A DNA stretch of 64,000 bases, taken from the NCBI GenBank assembly GCA_019359245.1, contig JAHHHR010000027.1, positions 1 to 64,000 on the forward strand, in the 5' to 3' direction. Shown here in pieces: positions 8,410 through 19,220 of the stretch (positions within the stretch are counted from its first letter, which is position 1; every line of letters begins with the position of its first letter). The notes beneath the pieces were generated by a model. The model ran no database searches, was not told where the DNA came from, and worked only from the letters and a program-made list of their open reading frames with translations. Source of the stretch: Nostoc desertorum CM1-VF14 (GTDB lineage: Bacteria > Cyanobacteriota > Cyanobacteriia > Cyanobacteriales > Nostocaceae). The position numbers and the translations under genes were made by a program.

Positions 8410-11253
8410 ATGACGGAAACGTTAAACCCCATACCAGGCTCTATAGTCAGTTGTCGCAATCGGCAGTGGGTTGTATTACCCACCGAAACTGAAGATATTA
8501 TTCGCTTACGTCCTCTCTCAGGGAACGAAGAGGAAATCGCGGGAATTTATCAGAAGCTTCAGGAGTTGGGGATAGAAACTCTGCAACCAGCAACCTTTCC
8601 CTTACCAAACGCTATCAGTATCAAAGACCATACAGCAGCAATGCTACTGATGGATGCAGCACGTCACTTGCTGCGAAGTGGAGCAGGGCCATTTCGATGT
8701 TTGGGACGTTTATCATTGCGTCCTCGTCCTTATCAGTTAGTTCCTTTATTGATGGCATTGCGATTAGAGACAGTGCGACTGCTAATTGCAGACGACGTGG
8801 GAATTGGAAAAACCATTGAAGGTGGATTAATTGCTCGTGAACTTTTAGATAGAGGTGAAATTAAGCGGATAGCTGTCCTTTGCCCTCCTCATTTATGCGA
8901 CCAGTGGCAGCAGGAATTACGCGAAAAGTTTCATATTGATGCTGTGGTAGTCCGTTCTGGAACAGCTTCTAAATTGGAGAGAGCAATCCCGAATGGTTCT
9001 CATATATTTAGTTACTATCGACACCTGATTGTTAGCTTGGACTATGCCAAGGCAGAACGCCGTCGTGCAAGTTTTATTACATACTGTCCTGATTTTGTAA
9101 TTGTGGATGAGGCGCATACTTGTACCCGTCCCAGCAGCAAGAGTACATTTCAGCAGCAACGCCACCAATTAATTCAGCAGATTGCCGAGAAAAGCGATCG
9201 CCATTTATTATTACTTTCTGCTACTCCTCACAGTGGCATTGAAGAGTCTTTTTTATCACTGCTAGGATTGCTCCAACCGGAGTTTGAGCAATTAACCCTA
9301 GACCGCCTAACAGAGAAACAGCGAGATAAACTGGCGAGTCATTTTATTCAGCGTCGGCGGGCAGATGTTAAACAGTGGTTGGGCAATGAAACGCCTTTTC
9401 CTGAAAGAGATTCAGAAGAAAAGCCTTACAAGTTATCAAAAGAATATAAGCAATTATTTGATGATGTCTACAACTTTGCTCGTGGGCTAGTAAAAACTAC
9501 AACGAAAGACATGAGCTATGCCCAGCGTCGGGGACGTTATTGGTCAGCGTTAGCGTTGATTCGTTGTGTGATGTCTTCTCCTGCCGCCGCAGTAGCAACG
9601 TTAAACCGTCAGGTGAGTAAATCCGGTGACGATAGTTTACTGGCTGATTTAGACGAAGATTTAATGATTTCTTACGTTTACGATTCCACAGACCAGGAAC
9701 AAGCTGTTGATGCAACTCCGACTGTGGTCGTAGAACAGGGACAGCAAAGCTATGGCGATACAGATAAACGCAAACTCAGAGCTTTTGTGCAAGCAGCCCA
9801 AAAGTTACAGGGTGAGAAAGACCAAAAATTACAATCATGTATCGCTTCCATACAAACCCTGCTTTCAGAAGGTTTTAACCCGATTATCTGGTGTCGCTAT
9901 ATTGCCACAGCAAATTATGTTGCTGATACTCTCAAGCAAAAATTAGAAAAAAGGGGGAGTCAAATTCGAGTCATTGCCATTACTGGGGAACTTTCAGAAG
10001 ACGAACGAGAAATTCGCCTGCAAGAGTTAAAGTCATATCCTCAAAGAGTTTTGGTAGCTACCGATTGTTTAAGTGAAGGGGTAAACCTGCAATCTCACTT
10101 CAGTGCGGTAATTCACTACGATTTACCCTGGAATCCCAATCGTTTGGAGCAACGGGAAGGGCGTATTGACCGCTATGGTCAAACTGCAACTCAAGTTAAA
10201 ACCTTGTTGCTTTACGGTTCAGATAATCCGGTAGATGGCGCAGTTTTGGATGTGCTAATTCGCAAGGCTGTACAAATTCACAAGACCTTGGGAATTACTG
10301 TTCCCGTACCAATGGATAGCACCACAGTGTCGGAAGCTGTTTTTAAATCTTTATTCGACCGCGCTCAAGATGCGGTGCAATTGTCTCTATTGGATTTATT
10401 GGATGAAAAAGAATCTGCTGTTGAGCAAGTTCATAAAAATTGGGACAAAGCTGTAGAGCGAGAAAAAACTAGCCGTACCCGCTTTGCTCAACGGTCAATC
10501 AAACCTGTGGAGGTAGAGCAAGAGCTGATTGAATCTGATCAAATTCTGGGTAATGAACAGGATGTGGAACGGTTCGTGTTGTCAGCAGCAAATCGCCTAT
10601 CTTGTTCGTTCAGCAAGAAAAAACAGGGTTGGTTACTATCCACAATTCCTAATTTTCTCCAGCCTGCACTGGGGGATAAGCCGCGCTTGCTCACCTTTAC
10701 AACCCCTGCACCAGAAGGGGTGGAATATGTAGGACGGAATCACCCTTTGGTAGAAGGTTTAGCGCGTCACATTATTGAAGATGCACTCTCAAATAATCAA
10801 GACCCCATAGCAGCGCGGTGTGGTTTTACTACGACGGATACTGTCACCAAGCGCACGACTTTGCTGTTATTGCGGCTACGGCATTTGTTAAACAGTCCAA
10901 AACACCAAAGTTTGCTGGCGGAGGAGTGTGCAGTAGTTGGATTTACAGGCCCTCCATCTAATCCCATCTGGCTGACACCAGAGGAAGCAAAATCTTTGCT
11001 GGAACAAGCTAACCCTGTGGATGATGCGCCTCCAGGCATCAAACAGGCGAAAATTGAAGAGTTACTCAGCAAAATTACAGAGATTGAGTCTGATTTAGAA
11101 CTATTTGCTAGAGAGCGATCGCATTCTCTTTCGCAATCCCATCGGCGAGTCAGATCCATCACCCAAGAAGGACAGATTCAGGTTAAACCCCAGCTACCGA
11201 TGGACATTCTAGGCGTTTACATTCTTCAGCCAGGGAAACGAAAGCAGAGTTAG
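8410..11253 (+). CDS. SNF2-family helicase, DISARM DrmD-like
   Basis: This 947-residue protein is a superfamily 2 helicase/translocase. The sequence shows RPYQL, the Walker A loop DDVGIGKTIEGGL near residue 140, DEAH (IVDEAH) near 233, the SAT-type motif LLLSATPHSG, and the C-terminal lobe motifs TDCLSEGVNLQ and EGRIDRYGQ. Length and order of parts resemble DrmD of class 1 DISARM anti-phage systems. It is the first gene of the cargo and reads into a methylase 52 bp downstream and a DUF1998-type helicase. All its motifs look intact, unlike the next two genes. The assignment to DISARM rests on gene context and family memory; no search was run. Confidence 0.8.
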   Translation: MTETLNPIPGSIVSCRNRQWVVLPTETEDIIRLRPLSGNEEEIAGIYQKLQELGIETLQPATFPLPNAISIKDHTAAMLLMDAARHLLRSGAGPFRCLGRLSLRPRPYQLVPLLMALRLETVRLLIADDVGIGKTIEGGLIARELLDRGEIKRIAVLCPPHLCDQWQQELREKFHIDAVVVRSGTASKLERAIPNGSHIFSYYRHLIVSLDYAKAERRRASFITYCPDFVIVDEAHTCTRPSSKSTFQQQRHQLIQQIAEKSDRHLLLLSATPHSGIEESFLSLLGLLQPEFEQLTLDRLTEKQRDKLASHFIQRRRADVKQWLGNETPFPERDSEEKPYKLSKEYKQLFDDVYNFARGLVKTTTKDMSYAQRRGRYWSALALIRCVMSSPAAAVATLNRQVSKSGDDSLLADLDEDLMISYVYDSTDQEQAVDATPTVVVEQGQQSYGDTDKRKLRAFVQAAQKLQGEKDQKLQSCIASIQTLLSEGFNPIIWCRYIATANYVADTLKQKLEKRGSQIRVIAITGELSEDEREIRLQELKSYPQRVLVATDCLSEGVNLQSHFSAVIHYDLPWNPNRLEQREGRIDRYGQTATQVKTLLLYGSDNPVDGAVLDVLIRKAVQIHKTLGITVPVPMDSTTVSEAVFKSLFDRAQDAVQLSLLDLLDEKESAVEQVHKNWDKAVEREKTSRTRFAQRSIKPVEVEQELIESDQILGNEQDVERFVLSAANRLSCSFSKKKQGWLLSTIPNFLQPALGDKPRLLTFTTPAPEGVEYVGRNHPLVEGLARHIIEDALSNNQDPIAARCGFTTTDTVTKRTTLLLLRLRHLLNSPKHQSLLAEECAVVGFTGPPSNPIWLTPEEAKSLLEQANPVDDAPPGIKQAKIEELLSKITEIESDLELFARERSHSLSQSHRRVRSITQEGQIQVKPQLPMDILGVYILQPGKRKQS

Positions 11254-11305
11254 GCTGCTTGATTTTAATTTGTATTTTTTATTTGTAATTGCAAGGGTGT
11301 GAGAG

Positions 11306-13375
11306 ATGAGTGTAGCAGGGATTACATTAACAGGCGTTCAGATTGAAGGTAATTTGTTAGCGGCAGATATGACTGCTGAATTGTTGGCAGGTAATCTTAA
11401 AGGGCAAGCACCAGAGGATTTTGGTTTTACCAAAACTGACAAGCTAGCAGATGAAATTGCGATCGCATGGGGTGATGCTAAAGCTTATTGGGCAGCATTT
11501 CAACGGCAATTAGACAGGTTAGATCCAGATGATACCGCTACCAGCGTCACCCGCGAACTGTGGGTAGTTCCCTTACTACGTAGTCTCGGATATAACCCTG
11601 TTTACACTGCTAAAGCTGAAGTCGTGGAGGGACAAACTTATGCAATTTCTCATCGTGCGGAATTAGGCGAAAACAAACTACCTATCCACATTATTGGTTG
11701 TCGAATCAAGGTGGATCATCGTCCTCCCAGTGGCACACCCAGGTTATCAGCACACGCACTGGTGCAGGAGTATCTTAACAAGACGGAACATCTGTGGGCG
11801 ATCGCAACTAACGGTTTTCGCTGGCGGTTACTGCGCGACTCTTCCTTGATGACTCGTCTTACCTACGTTGAATTTGACTTAGAACAGATCCTCAACGGTG
11901 AGAACTTTGCTGAATTTGGGCTATTTTATCGGTTGTTTCACCGTTCTCGCTTACCTGAAGGTATGGATGATGCCGATAAGTGCTTGCTGGAATATTACCA
12001 CCAAGAAGCACTGCAACAGGGCGGACGGGTACGCGACAGACTCCGAGATGGGGTAGAAAAAGCACTAATACAGTTAGGCACTGGATTTCTACAACATCCC
12101 AGTAATGAAAACTTGCGGCAGAAGCTTGCTGCTGGTACAGAATTAACAGATATCGGATATTATCGCCAACTGTTGCGGCTGATTTATCGCCTGCTGTTTT
12201 TGATGGTGGCAGAATCCCGCAATTTATTAATTGGTGAAGATGTAGAGAAAGCACGAATCTACCGAGAATATTACAGCATTGAGCGACTGCGAGAATTAGC
12301 CGAGCGTCCCCATTGGCGGCGGGAAGGCTTTCAAGATTTATGGCAGGGTTTGCGGGTTACATTCTTGCTGTTTGATGAAAATTGGCGGGGAAAATATTTA
12401 GGATTATCACCATTAAATGGCGATTTATTTGGTTCGTACACTCTACCCGCTTTAGATGATTGTGCTATTGATAATCATGACTTGCTAGTAGCGATTCGGG
12501 AGTTATCTTTATATCAAGATAAGGGGCAATTACGGCGGGTAAATTATGCTGCCTTGGATGTAGAAGAATTGGGTAGTGTATATGAAAGTCTGCTTGATTT
12601 TCACCCAGAAATCTCTCCTAAAAATTACGAATTCAAATTAGTATTTGGTAGTGAAAGGAAAACTACTGGTTCTTACTATACGCCACCGCAGTTAGTAGGA
12701 CAACTGATAAAAACAGCTTTAGAACCTGTAATCGAAGAAAAACTTCGCAGTACGAAAGAAAAGCTTCGGAATGCAGAAAGCAATACTTCGACTACGCTCA
12801 GTAACCATCAAGAATTAGAAAAAGCACTTCTCGACCTCAAAATTGTAGACCCCGCCTGTGGTTCAGGCCATTTCCTCTTAGCCGCAGCACGTCGAGTAGG
12901 AAAGGAATTAGCTAAAATTCGCACTGGGGAACCTGAACCAGGTAGTGAACCTTTAAAATTAGCTATTCGAGATGTTATCCAAAATTGCATTTATGGGGTG
13001 GATTTAAACCCATTGGCTGTTGATTTGTGCAAAGTAGCCTTATGGATTGAAGGTTTTTCTCGCGGCTTCCCTCTTAATTTTTTAGACCACAGGATTAAGT
13101 GTGGTAATTCTCTTGTGGGAGTGATGGATTTGAGTTGTTTGAAAGAAGGGATTCCTGATGAAGCGTTTAAGCCAGTAACAGGTGATGATAAGTCTTTAGC
13201 AAGCCGTCGCAAGAAGGAGAATAAAAACCAACGTGAAACAGATTTACAAGGCCAATTATCAATATTTAATCATTTAGAACAGCAACGTACAGAATATATT
13301 GCAAGTTTTCGGGAGTTGGGAGAAATTCCCGAAACTTCACCCCAACAAGTAAGGGAAAAGCAGGAATCGCGTTGA
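11306..13375 (+). CDS. N6-adenine methylase, DrmMI/Eco57I-like, C-terminally truncated
   Basis: The 689 residues start like large Eco57I-type methylases of DISARM loci. After a long N-terminal region comes TGSYYTPPQLV near residue 457, the SAM-binding motif VDPACGSGHFLLAAARR near 517 and the segment GVDLNPLAVDLCKVALW near 567, followed by IKCGNSLVG. The catalytic NPPY/W motif that should come next is absent. The frame stops at 13375 soon after a coiled segment. Relatives are usually near 1,300 residues, so about half is missing. A helicase lacking its own N-terminus starts at the same point, so a deletion fused the two genes. Methylation activity is not expected. Confidence 0.8.
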   Translation: MSVAGITLTGVQIEGNLLAADMTAELLAGNLKGQAPEDFGFTKTDKLADEIAIAWGDAKAYWAAFQRQLDRLDPDDTATSVTRELWVVPLLRSLGYNPVYTAKAEVVEGQTYAISHRAELGENKLPIHIIGCRIKVDHRPPSGTPRLSAHALVQEYLNKTEHLWAIATNGFRWRLLRDSSLMTRLTYVEFDLEQILNGENFAEFGLFYRLFHRSRLPEGMDDADKCLLEYYHQEALQQGGRVRDRLRDGVEKALIQLGTGFLQHPSNENLRQKLAAGTELTDIGYYRQLLRLIYRLLFLMVAESRNLLIGEDVEKARIYREYYSIERLRELAERPHWRREGFQDLWQGLRVTFLLFDENWRGKYLGLSPLNGDLFGSYTLPALDDCAIDNHDLLVAIRELSLYQDKGQLRRVNYAALDVEELGSVYESLLDFHPEISPKNYEFKLVFGSERKTTGSYYTPPQLVGQLIKTALEPVIEEKLRSTKEKLRNAESNTSTTLSNHQELEKALLDLKIVDPACGSGHFLLAAARRVGKELAKIRTGEPEPGSEPLKLAIRDVIQNCIYGVDLNPLAVDLCKVALWIEGFSRGFPLNFLDHRIKCGNSLVGVMDLSCLKEGIPDEAFKPVTGDDKSLASRRKKENKNQRETDLQGQLSIFNHLEQQRTEYIASFRELGEIPETSPQQVREKQESR

Positions 13376-13439
13376 AAAGTATACTGGGCAAGAAAAACCT
13401 GAGAAGAAGAACGAAATTCAAAACAATCCGCCCCAAATT

Positions 13440-16400
13440 TTGCTCACAAACTATGTGATGCTAGAGTTAATGCTCTCTCGCACTCACGAAGATAAGTTAG
13501 TAGAATCCCCTGAATTAAAATTCCTCGTACTAGATGAACTGCATACTTACAGAGGACGACAAGGTGCAGATGTCGCCATCTTAATTCGCAAACTTCGGCA
13601 ACGCTGCGGCCAGAAACTTCTGTGTATTGGCACTAGCGCCACCATGTCCTCCGAAGGTTCCCGCCAGCAACGCCGTCAGGTAGTCGCAGATGTTGCTAGT
13701 AAATTATTCGGCGTAGAAATTCAACCCAGCAACGTCATTGATGAAACTTTAGAACGTTCTATCAAAAGTGCTGCACCCACCACCGAAAAATTGCGGGAAA
13801 GCATTATCCAAGGTTTACCCCCAAAGCCCGAACAAACCTTAGACGCTTTTAAACAGCATTCCCTAAGCCACTGGGTAGAGATGAACTTTGGTTTAGAAGA
13901 CAAACAAGGACATCTCGTTCGCCGCACACCCATCACCCTAGAAACAGGTGCAAATCAACTCGCAAATGAAACCCAACTCAACGAGGAAACTTGCTTAAAT
14001 ATCCTCAAACAGATATTTCTTTGGGGAAGCAAAACAAAGGGGTTGGCATTCCGCCTGCATCAGTTTATTTCCCAAGGCGGTAGCGTTTACGCCACGATTG
14101 AAAATCGAGACAAACGACTTCTCACCCTAGAAGGCCAGTACACAACCACCGAAAACCGCCTGCTTTATCCCCTCGTATTTTGTCGGGAATGCGGACAGGA
14201 CTATTATGTGGTGCGCTACGATTCGGAAAAAGATATTGTACTGCCCCAATTACCCACAGCCTTAGATAGTCTTGACAATGAAGATATCAAGGAAGGCTAC
14301 CTAACCCTTGATGAACCCGGACTTTGGGATAAAGAAGACGAAGAGAGACTTCCTGACTCATGGTTTAAAGAAACTAAAAAACAAGGGCGTATTCCCGAAA
14401 AAAAATATGCACCTTTTATTCCCCACAAACTGCAAGTTCTACCCAACGGTAAAGTCATAAACTCTGTATTACAGGGAACTACCTGTTGGTTTATTCCCAA
14501 ACCCTTTCTTACTTGTCTCCACTGCGGTGTATTGTACGACCAAAAGAAAAACGAATTTACCAAACTCTCTCGTCTAAGTAGTGAAGGACGTAGTACCGCA
14601 ACAACTCTACTTTGTCTTTCTACCGTCAGTCGCCTCAAGCAAGTTTTCACTGGCGAGAAAGCCAAAGCCGCAAAAATCCTCAGCTTTACTGATAACCGTC
14701 AGGATGCTTCATTACAGGCAGGACATTTCAATGATTTTGTCCAAACCAGTTTCTTACGGGCAGCTTTGAATAGTGCTATTCAAGAAAATGAAAAGTTAAC
14801 TCACAAAGCACTGGCGGCGGAAGTCGTCAAAAAAATGGGTTTATCTCAAGCACATTATGCAATTCAACCCGCAGAGTTTGGCTTCGGTAAACGCAAGAAT
14901 GAAGAAGCTTTTAGCAATTTAATTGAATATCGGCTATACGAAGATTTGCGTCGCGGTTGGCGAATTGTCCAGCCTAATCTAGAACAATGCGGTCTATTAA
15001 CCATAGAATACGCCGAACTATTAGCAACTTGTGAAAATACTCAACTCTGGCAAAAATACCGCCATCCAATTTTACTGCAAGCCTCACCCTCACAAAGATA
15101 TTTTGTTGTTAAAACCTTTCTTGACCACTTAAGAAAGAAATTGGTAATTGATGCCGAAATTTTACAACGAGAGGGAATAGAACAACTGAAAAAGGAAGTA
15201 TCCCAAGCACTAAAAGACCCTTGGACAATTGATACTTCTGAAAATTTACACGAAGCTTTTCGGGCAAGCCTCAGCCCCACAGAAAAAAAAGGTAAATCAC
15301 GGCGAAATACAATTAGACTGACATTTCGTGGTGAAATCGGGCGCTTTCTGCGTTCTAATCGGGCATGGAATTGGTTGCAAAAACCTTTGCCAGAGTCAGA
15401 TTATAACCAATTAATTAATGCTCTGGTAAATGCTTTAGCAGATGCAGGTTACTTATACAAGAAAGAAGAAGAAGTCCAACTAAAAATTAATTCAATGGTC
15501 TGGGTAGCCTCAAAATTAAGTGAAATTCCCCCCGACCCTTTAACCTCCCGTCGCTTGCAGGGTAGCGACAGAAATACTTCTGTCAACCAATTTTTTCAAG
15601 ACTTCTACCAAACTAACGCTCATCAAATTAAAGCACTAGAAGGGCGAGAACATACCGGACAGGTAAAAAACGAAAACCGCCAGAAACGAGAAGACGCATT
15701 CCGTCATGGCAAATTAGCAACTTTATTTTGTTCCCCGACAATGGAATTGGGGATAGACATTTCCGACCTCAGCGTTGTCCATCTGCGGAATGTTCCCCCC
15801 AGTCCAGCCAACTATGCCCAACGCAGTGGTCGCGCCGGGAGAAGTGGACAGGAAGCTTTAGTAATTACTTATGCCTCCATTGGTAGCGGTCACGACCAAT
15901 ATTTCTTTAAACGTCAAAGTCAAATGGTTGCTGGTGTCGTCGCCCCACCCAAATTAGAACTAGCAAACCAGGATTTAATTAAATCTCATGTGTATTCAAT
16001 CTGGCTGGCACACACTGGCTTATACCTGGAAAATTCCATGAACCAAATTCTGGAGTTAGATTCGCCGGACTGCCCGCTAAAAGAAGATGTAAGTCAGCGA
16101 ATCACTATGAGTCAGGAAAAATTAGCCAAATGTTTAGCAGCTACAAAACTGATTTTATCTGATACTTTCTGCCAAAACGATCTGAACAAAACCTCTTGGT
16201 ATTCTCAAAATTGGTTACAGTTTACCCTAGAAAATGCACATAATGCCTTTAATCAAGCTTGCGATCGCTGGCGTAGACTATACAAAGACGCAGTTGAACA
16301 ATTAGAAAAAGCCCGCGAAAGCACAAGTCGTTATACCAGAGGCTATGCGACCCAAGAAGAACGGGATATCGCTAAAGCCCAAGAAAAAGAAGCACTGCGA

Positions 16401-17888
16401 CAAATTGACCTGCTAGTAGGGCAAGTCCAAGGCAAAAGCAATAATCAGTTTGAATTTTACCCCTATCGTTACTTTGCTGCCGAGGGATTTTTACCTGGGT
16501 TTAACTTTCCCCACTTACCAGTCCGGGCATTTATTCCCACAGAAGAAAGTGGCGAATTTATTTCCCGCCTCCGCAGCGTGGCTTTGAGAGAATTTGCCCC
16601 TGGTAATGTTATTTACTACGAGGGTAGTAAATTTATGGTGGCTAAAACCAAAATCCCTGTTAGTGGTGCTGACTATCAACGCGTAAATGTCTGCTTTAAA
16701 TGCGGTTATTTCCATGAAGGGGCAACCAGTCACCGCGATACCTGTGAGAACTGCGGGGCAAAACTTGTCGATAGTAACAATAATAAGGCTTTACTTACAC
16801 GCTTATTATCAATGGAAACTGCGATCGCTTGGAGACGAGAACGTATCACCTGCGATGAAGAAGAACGCCTTAAATACGGTTACAACATCACCACCCATTT
16901 CCGTTACGACCAGCAAAAACGCCAATCAGCAACGGTACAGACTGCCGATGGCACAGAATTATTACGTTTAACCTATGGCGCTACGGCAGACATTTGGCAC
17001 ATTAATCGCGGACTGAACAAGAAAAAAAGCGAGGAACGAGGATTTAAACTCGATATCAAAACTGGTATTTGGGGCGATGCCAAAAACGACTCGGCAAAAG
17101 ATAGCATTCACGCCGACGTTAACTTGATGGTGAAAAACACCTGCAATATTCTGGTTGTTGAACCATTAGGTGTACCCACAGACGAAAGAGAAGCTTTTAT
17201 TGCCACCCTGCAATATGTCTTGGAAACTGCCATCCAAGCAGTGTACAAATTAGAAGCCGATGAACTCGATTCCGAACGCCTGGGAGACGGGAAATATTTG
17301 CTATTCTGGGAGGCTACGGAAGGCGGTGCAGGTGTCCTTTCTCAACTATTAGAAAAACCTAATGCTTTTCAAAAAATAGCCGATGCAGCTTTAGATATTT
17401 GTCATTTCAAAGAAATTAAAGATAGCTGTGTCCAAGCTTGCTATGAATGCTTGCTTTCTTACCGCAACCAGTTCGACCATGCTTTGATAAATCGTCATCT
17501 CATCAAACCCTTACTTGATGAACTGCAAAAAACTACAGTGCAGATAGAAGGAATATGCCGTGATGAACAGTATCAACAACTACTGCAACAAACAGACCCC
17601 AATTCCGAATTTGAACGCGTAGTTTTACATGAAATATATCACGGGGGATATAAATTACCCGATACTGCACAGGAATTGATTCCAGAGTCAAACTGTAAGC
17701 CAGATTTTCTTTATAAAGAAAATTGCATTGCTATTTTCTGCGACGGTTCAGTTCATGACAGCCCTGAAAAACGCAAGCAAGACCAAATTGATCGAGATAA
17801 TCTCAAACACAACACCAGTTACCATATCCTTACTCTACGGCATGATGAAGATTGGCGAAGAGAGTTGACAAAACTAGCAAGTTTGTAA
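13440..17888 (+). CDS. DUF1998-type DEAD/DEAH helicase, N-terminally truncated (DISARM/Druantia-like)
   Basis: The frame is open from 13353, before the TTG at 13440, and already reads helicase sequence there (KYTGQEKPEKKNE, then NPPQILLTNYVMLE). The Q motif and Walker A loop that must precede this are missing. Motif II is LVLDELH near residue 29 from the TTG and SAT is present (GTSATMSS). The second lobe has SPTMELGIDISDL and QRSGRAGRSGQ. Cysteine clusters (CRECGQDY; CFKCGYFHEG with CENCGAKL) and a C-terminal DUF1998 region (EGGAGVL, CVQACYECLLSY) follow, and the last 90 residues look nuclease-like (SNCKPDF, IAIFCDGSVH). ATPase activity is unlikely without Walker A. Confidence 0.8.
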   Translation: MLTNYVMLELMLSRTHEDKLVESPELKFLVLDELHTYRGRQGADVAILIRKLRQRCGQKLLCIGTSATMSSEGSRQQRRQVVADVASKLFGVEIQPSNVIDETLERSIKSAAPTTEKLRESIIQGLPPKPEQTLDAFKQHSLSHWVEMNFGLEDKQGHLVRRTPITLETGANQLANETQLNEETCLNILKQIFLWGSKTKGLAFRLHQFISQGGSVYATIENRDKRLLTLEGQYTTTENRLLYPLVFCRECGQDYYVVRYDSEKDIVLPQLPTALDSLDNEDIKEGYLTLDEPGLWDKEDEERLPDSWFKETKKQGRIPEKKYAPFIPHKLQVLPNGKVINSVLQGTTCWFIPKPFLTCLHCGVLYDQKKNEFTKLSRLSSEGRSTATTLLCLSTVSRLKQVFTGEKAKAAKILSFTDNRQDASLQAGHFNDFVQTSFLRAALNSAIQENEKLTHKALAAEVVKKMGLSQAHYAIQPAEFGFGKRKNEEAFSNLIEYRLYEDLRRGWRIVQPNLEQCGLLTIEYAELLATCENTQLWQKYRHPILLQASPSQRYFVVKTFLDHLRKKLVIDAEILQREGIEQLKKEVSQALKDPWTIDTSENLHEAFRASLSPTEKKGKSRRNTIRLTFRGEIGRFLRSNRAWNWLQKPLPESDYNQLINALVNALADAGYLYKKEEEVQLKINSMVWVASKLSEIPPDPLTSRRLQGSDRNTSVNQFFQDFYQTNAHQIKALEGREHTGQVKNENRQKREDAFRHGKLATLFCSPTMELGIDISDLSVVHLRNVPPSPANYAQRSGRAGRSGQEALVITYASIGSGHDQYFFKRQSQMVAGVVAPPKLELANQDLIKSHVYSIWLAHTGLYLENSMNQILELDSPDCPLKEDVSQRITMSQEKLAKCLAATKLILSDTFCQNDLNKTSWYSQNWLQFTLENAHNAFNQACDRWRRLYKDAVEQLEKARESTSRYTRGYATQEERDIAKAQEKEALRQIDLLVGQVQGKSNNQFEFYPYRYFAAEGFLPGFNFPHLPVRAFIPTEESGEFISRLRSVALREFAPGNVIYYEGSKFMVAKTKIPVSGADYQRVNVCFKCGYFHEGATSHRDTCENCGAKLVDSNNNKALLTRLLSMETAIAWRRERITCDEEERLKYGYNITTHFRYDQQKRQSATVQTADGTELLRLTYGATADIWHINRGLNKKKSEERGFKLDIKTGIWGDAKNDSAKDSIHADVNLMVKNTCNILVVEPLGVPTDEREAFIATLQYVLETAIQAVYKLEADELDSERLGDGKYLLFWEATEGGAGVLSQLLEKPNAFQKIADAALDICHFKEIKDSCVQACYECLLSYRNQFDHALINRHLIKPLLDELQKTTVQIEGICRDEQYQQLLQQTDPNSEFERVVLHEIYHGGYKLPDTAQELIPESNCKPDFLYKENCIAIFCDGSVHDSPEKRKQDQIDRDNLKHNTSYHILTLRHDEDWRRELTKLASL

Positions 17889-17915
17889 GTGATATTAGAG
17901 TGCGATCGCTTTTAT

Positions 17916-17948
17916 TTGACACAAAATATACTGGGCAGATAGTATAAT
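17916..17948 (+). promoter_or_regulatory. Possible promoter of the AlbA_2-domain gene
   Basis: A perfect TTGACA (17916-17921) lies upstream of AT-rich TAGTATAAT (17940-17948). An 18-nt spacing to TAGTAT is acceptable; the better TATAAT lies at 21 nt. It would leave a leader of about 130 nt before 18087. Confidence 0.35.
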
Positions 17949-18086
17949 TAATTTGTAAAATTACGATATTGAATTTAAATAGAAAATAGGAGAATTAGAT
18001 GAAAATCAATTAAAAAGTTCATTTTTGTATTTATTATATACTTTTCCTAATTTGATATAGCGTTCTTACCAGTCTGAAGCAGCAAT

Positions 18087-19033
18087 ATGGATACAGTTCA
18101 TTTAAAATCAATATTAGTCGCACTAACATCATTACCTCATGAAACAGAGTGGGTTGAATTTAAAGTAAATAATAGTAGCCCAGAAGATATAGGGGAATAC
18201 TTATCAGCTTTATCTAACTCTGCAACTTTACATGGAAAAAATACCGCTTATATTGTGTGGGGTGTGGATGATATTAGTCACGATATATTAGGTACTAAAT
18301 TTAAACCTCGGTTAGAAAAAATTGGAAATCAAGAACTAGAAAATTGGCTAGCAACCCAATTATCTCCTCGAATAAACTTTAAAATCTATGAGTTCACTTT
18401 TGAAGAAAAAAATATAGTTTTTTTTGAAATACCTAAAGCAAACCATGTTCCTGTTCGCTTCAAAGGAGTTGAGTATATCCGTGTAGGTAGTTACAAACAG
18501 TTACTTAAAGATTTTCTTGAGAAAGAGCGGGAATTATGGGCTTTATTTTCGCTTGAGCCATTTGAAAAAAGTATAGCTTTAGAAAGTTTAGCGGCGGATG
18601 AGGTCATAACAAATCTAAATTATCCAGCTTATTTCGATTTGACAAAACAAAGTCTACCAGATAATCGGGATGGCATAATACAACGATTAATCTCCGAAAG
18701 GCTTATTGTACAAAGAACAGGTAATATCTTTGATGTAACAAATCTAGGAGGTATTCTTTTTGCAAAAGATTTACGAAACTTTGAACGCTTGTCTCGAAAG
18801 GCTATTAGAGTAGTAATCTACAAGGGTAAGAATAGGGTTGAGAGCCAGCGAGAGCAAACTGGCATCAAAGGTTATGCGACTCATCACTACGAGAGCGGTT
18901 CTCTATCAAAGATGAGAACTACTCAATGGCATCCCGAATCATATCAGACACAATCGATACGGGCTTGATAAAACCTTACGATCCAGAAAATATGTCTCGC
19001 AAACATGCTAAGTATGTACCATTCTGGGCATGA
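18087..19033 (+). pseudogene. AlbA_2/Schlafen-type ATP-binding protein, internal deletion and frameshift
   Basis: The first 260 residues form an AlbA_2 (Schlafen AAA_4-type) DNA-binding region: ETEWVEFKVN, YLSALSNSATLHGKN, YIVWGVDD and YIRVGSYKQLL. After REQTGIKGYA the frame turns to unrelated residues and stops at 18968. In the next frame, overlapping the same bases, the family's C-terminal end appears: SLRERFSI, YSMASRIISDTI, LIKPYDPEN and KYVPFWA, ending at 19033. The ATPase-like middle domain that normally joins these parts is missing. A deletion of perhaps 150-200 codons with a shift of frame explains this. It follows the DISARM-like genes on the same strand. Confidence 0.8.
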
Positions 19034-19220
19034 TTCGTCTTCTACAATTCTTATGTGACTGTCATGTGACTGAATGAGAGGTTATCTGTAAAATTGCAAA
19101 ATCTTAAATTGCTGAAACTATTAACCAGCTTGGTTTTCACCTATTTTTTAATTCATTATGCTTATGTGACTGGCATATCCACGCTTGGCTTAGATGAAAG
19201 TTAAAAGTAGGAATTGTCTA

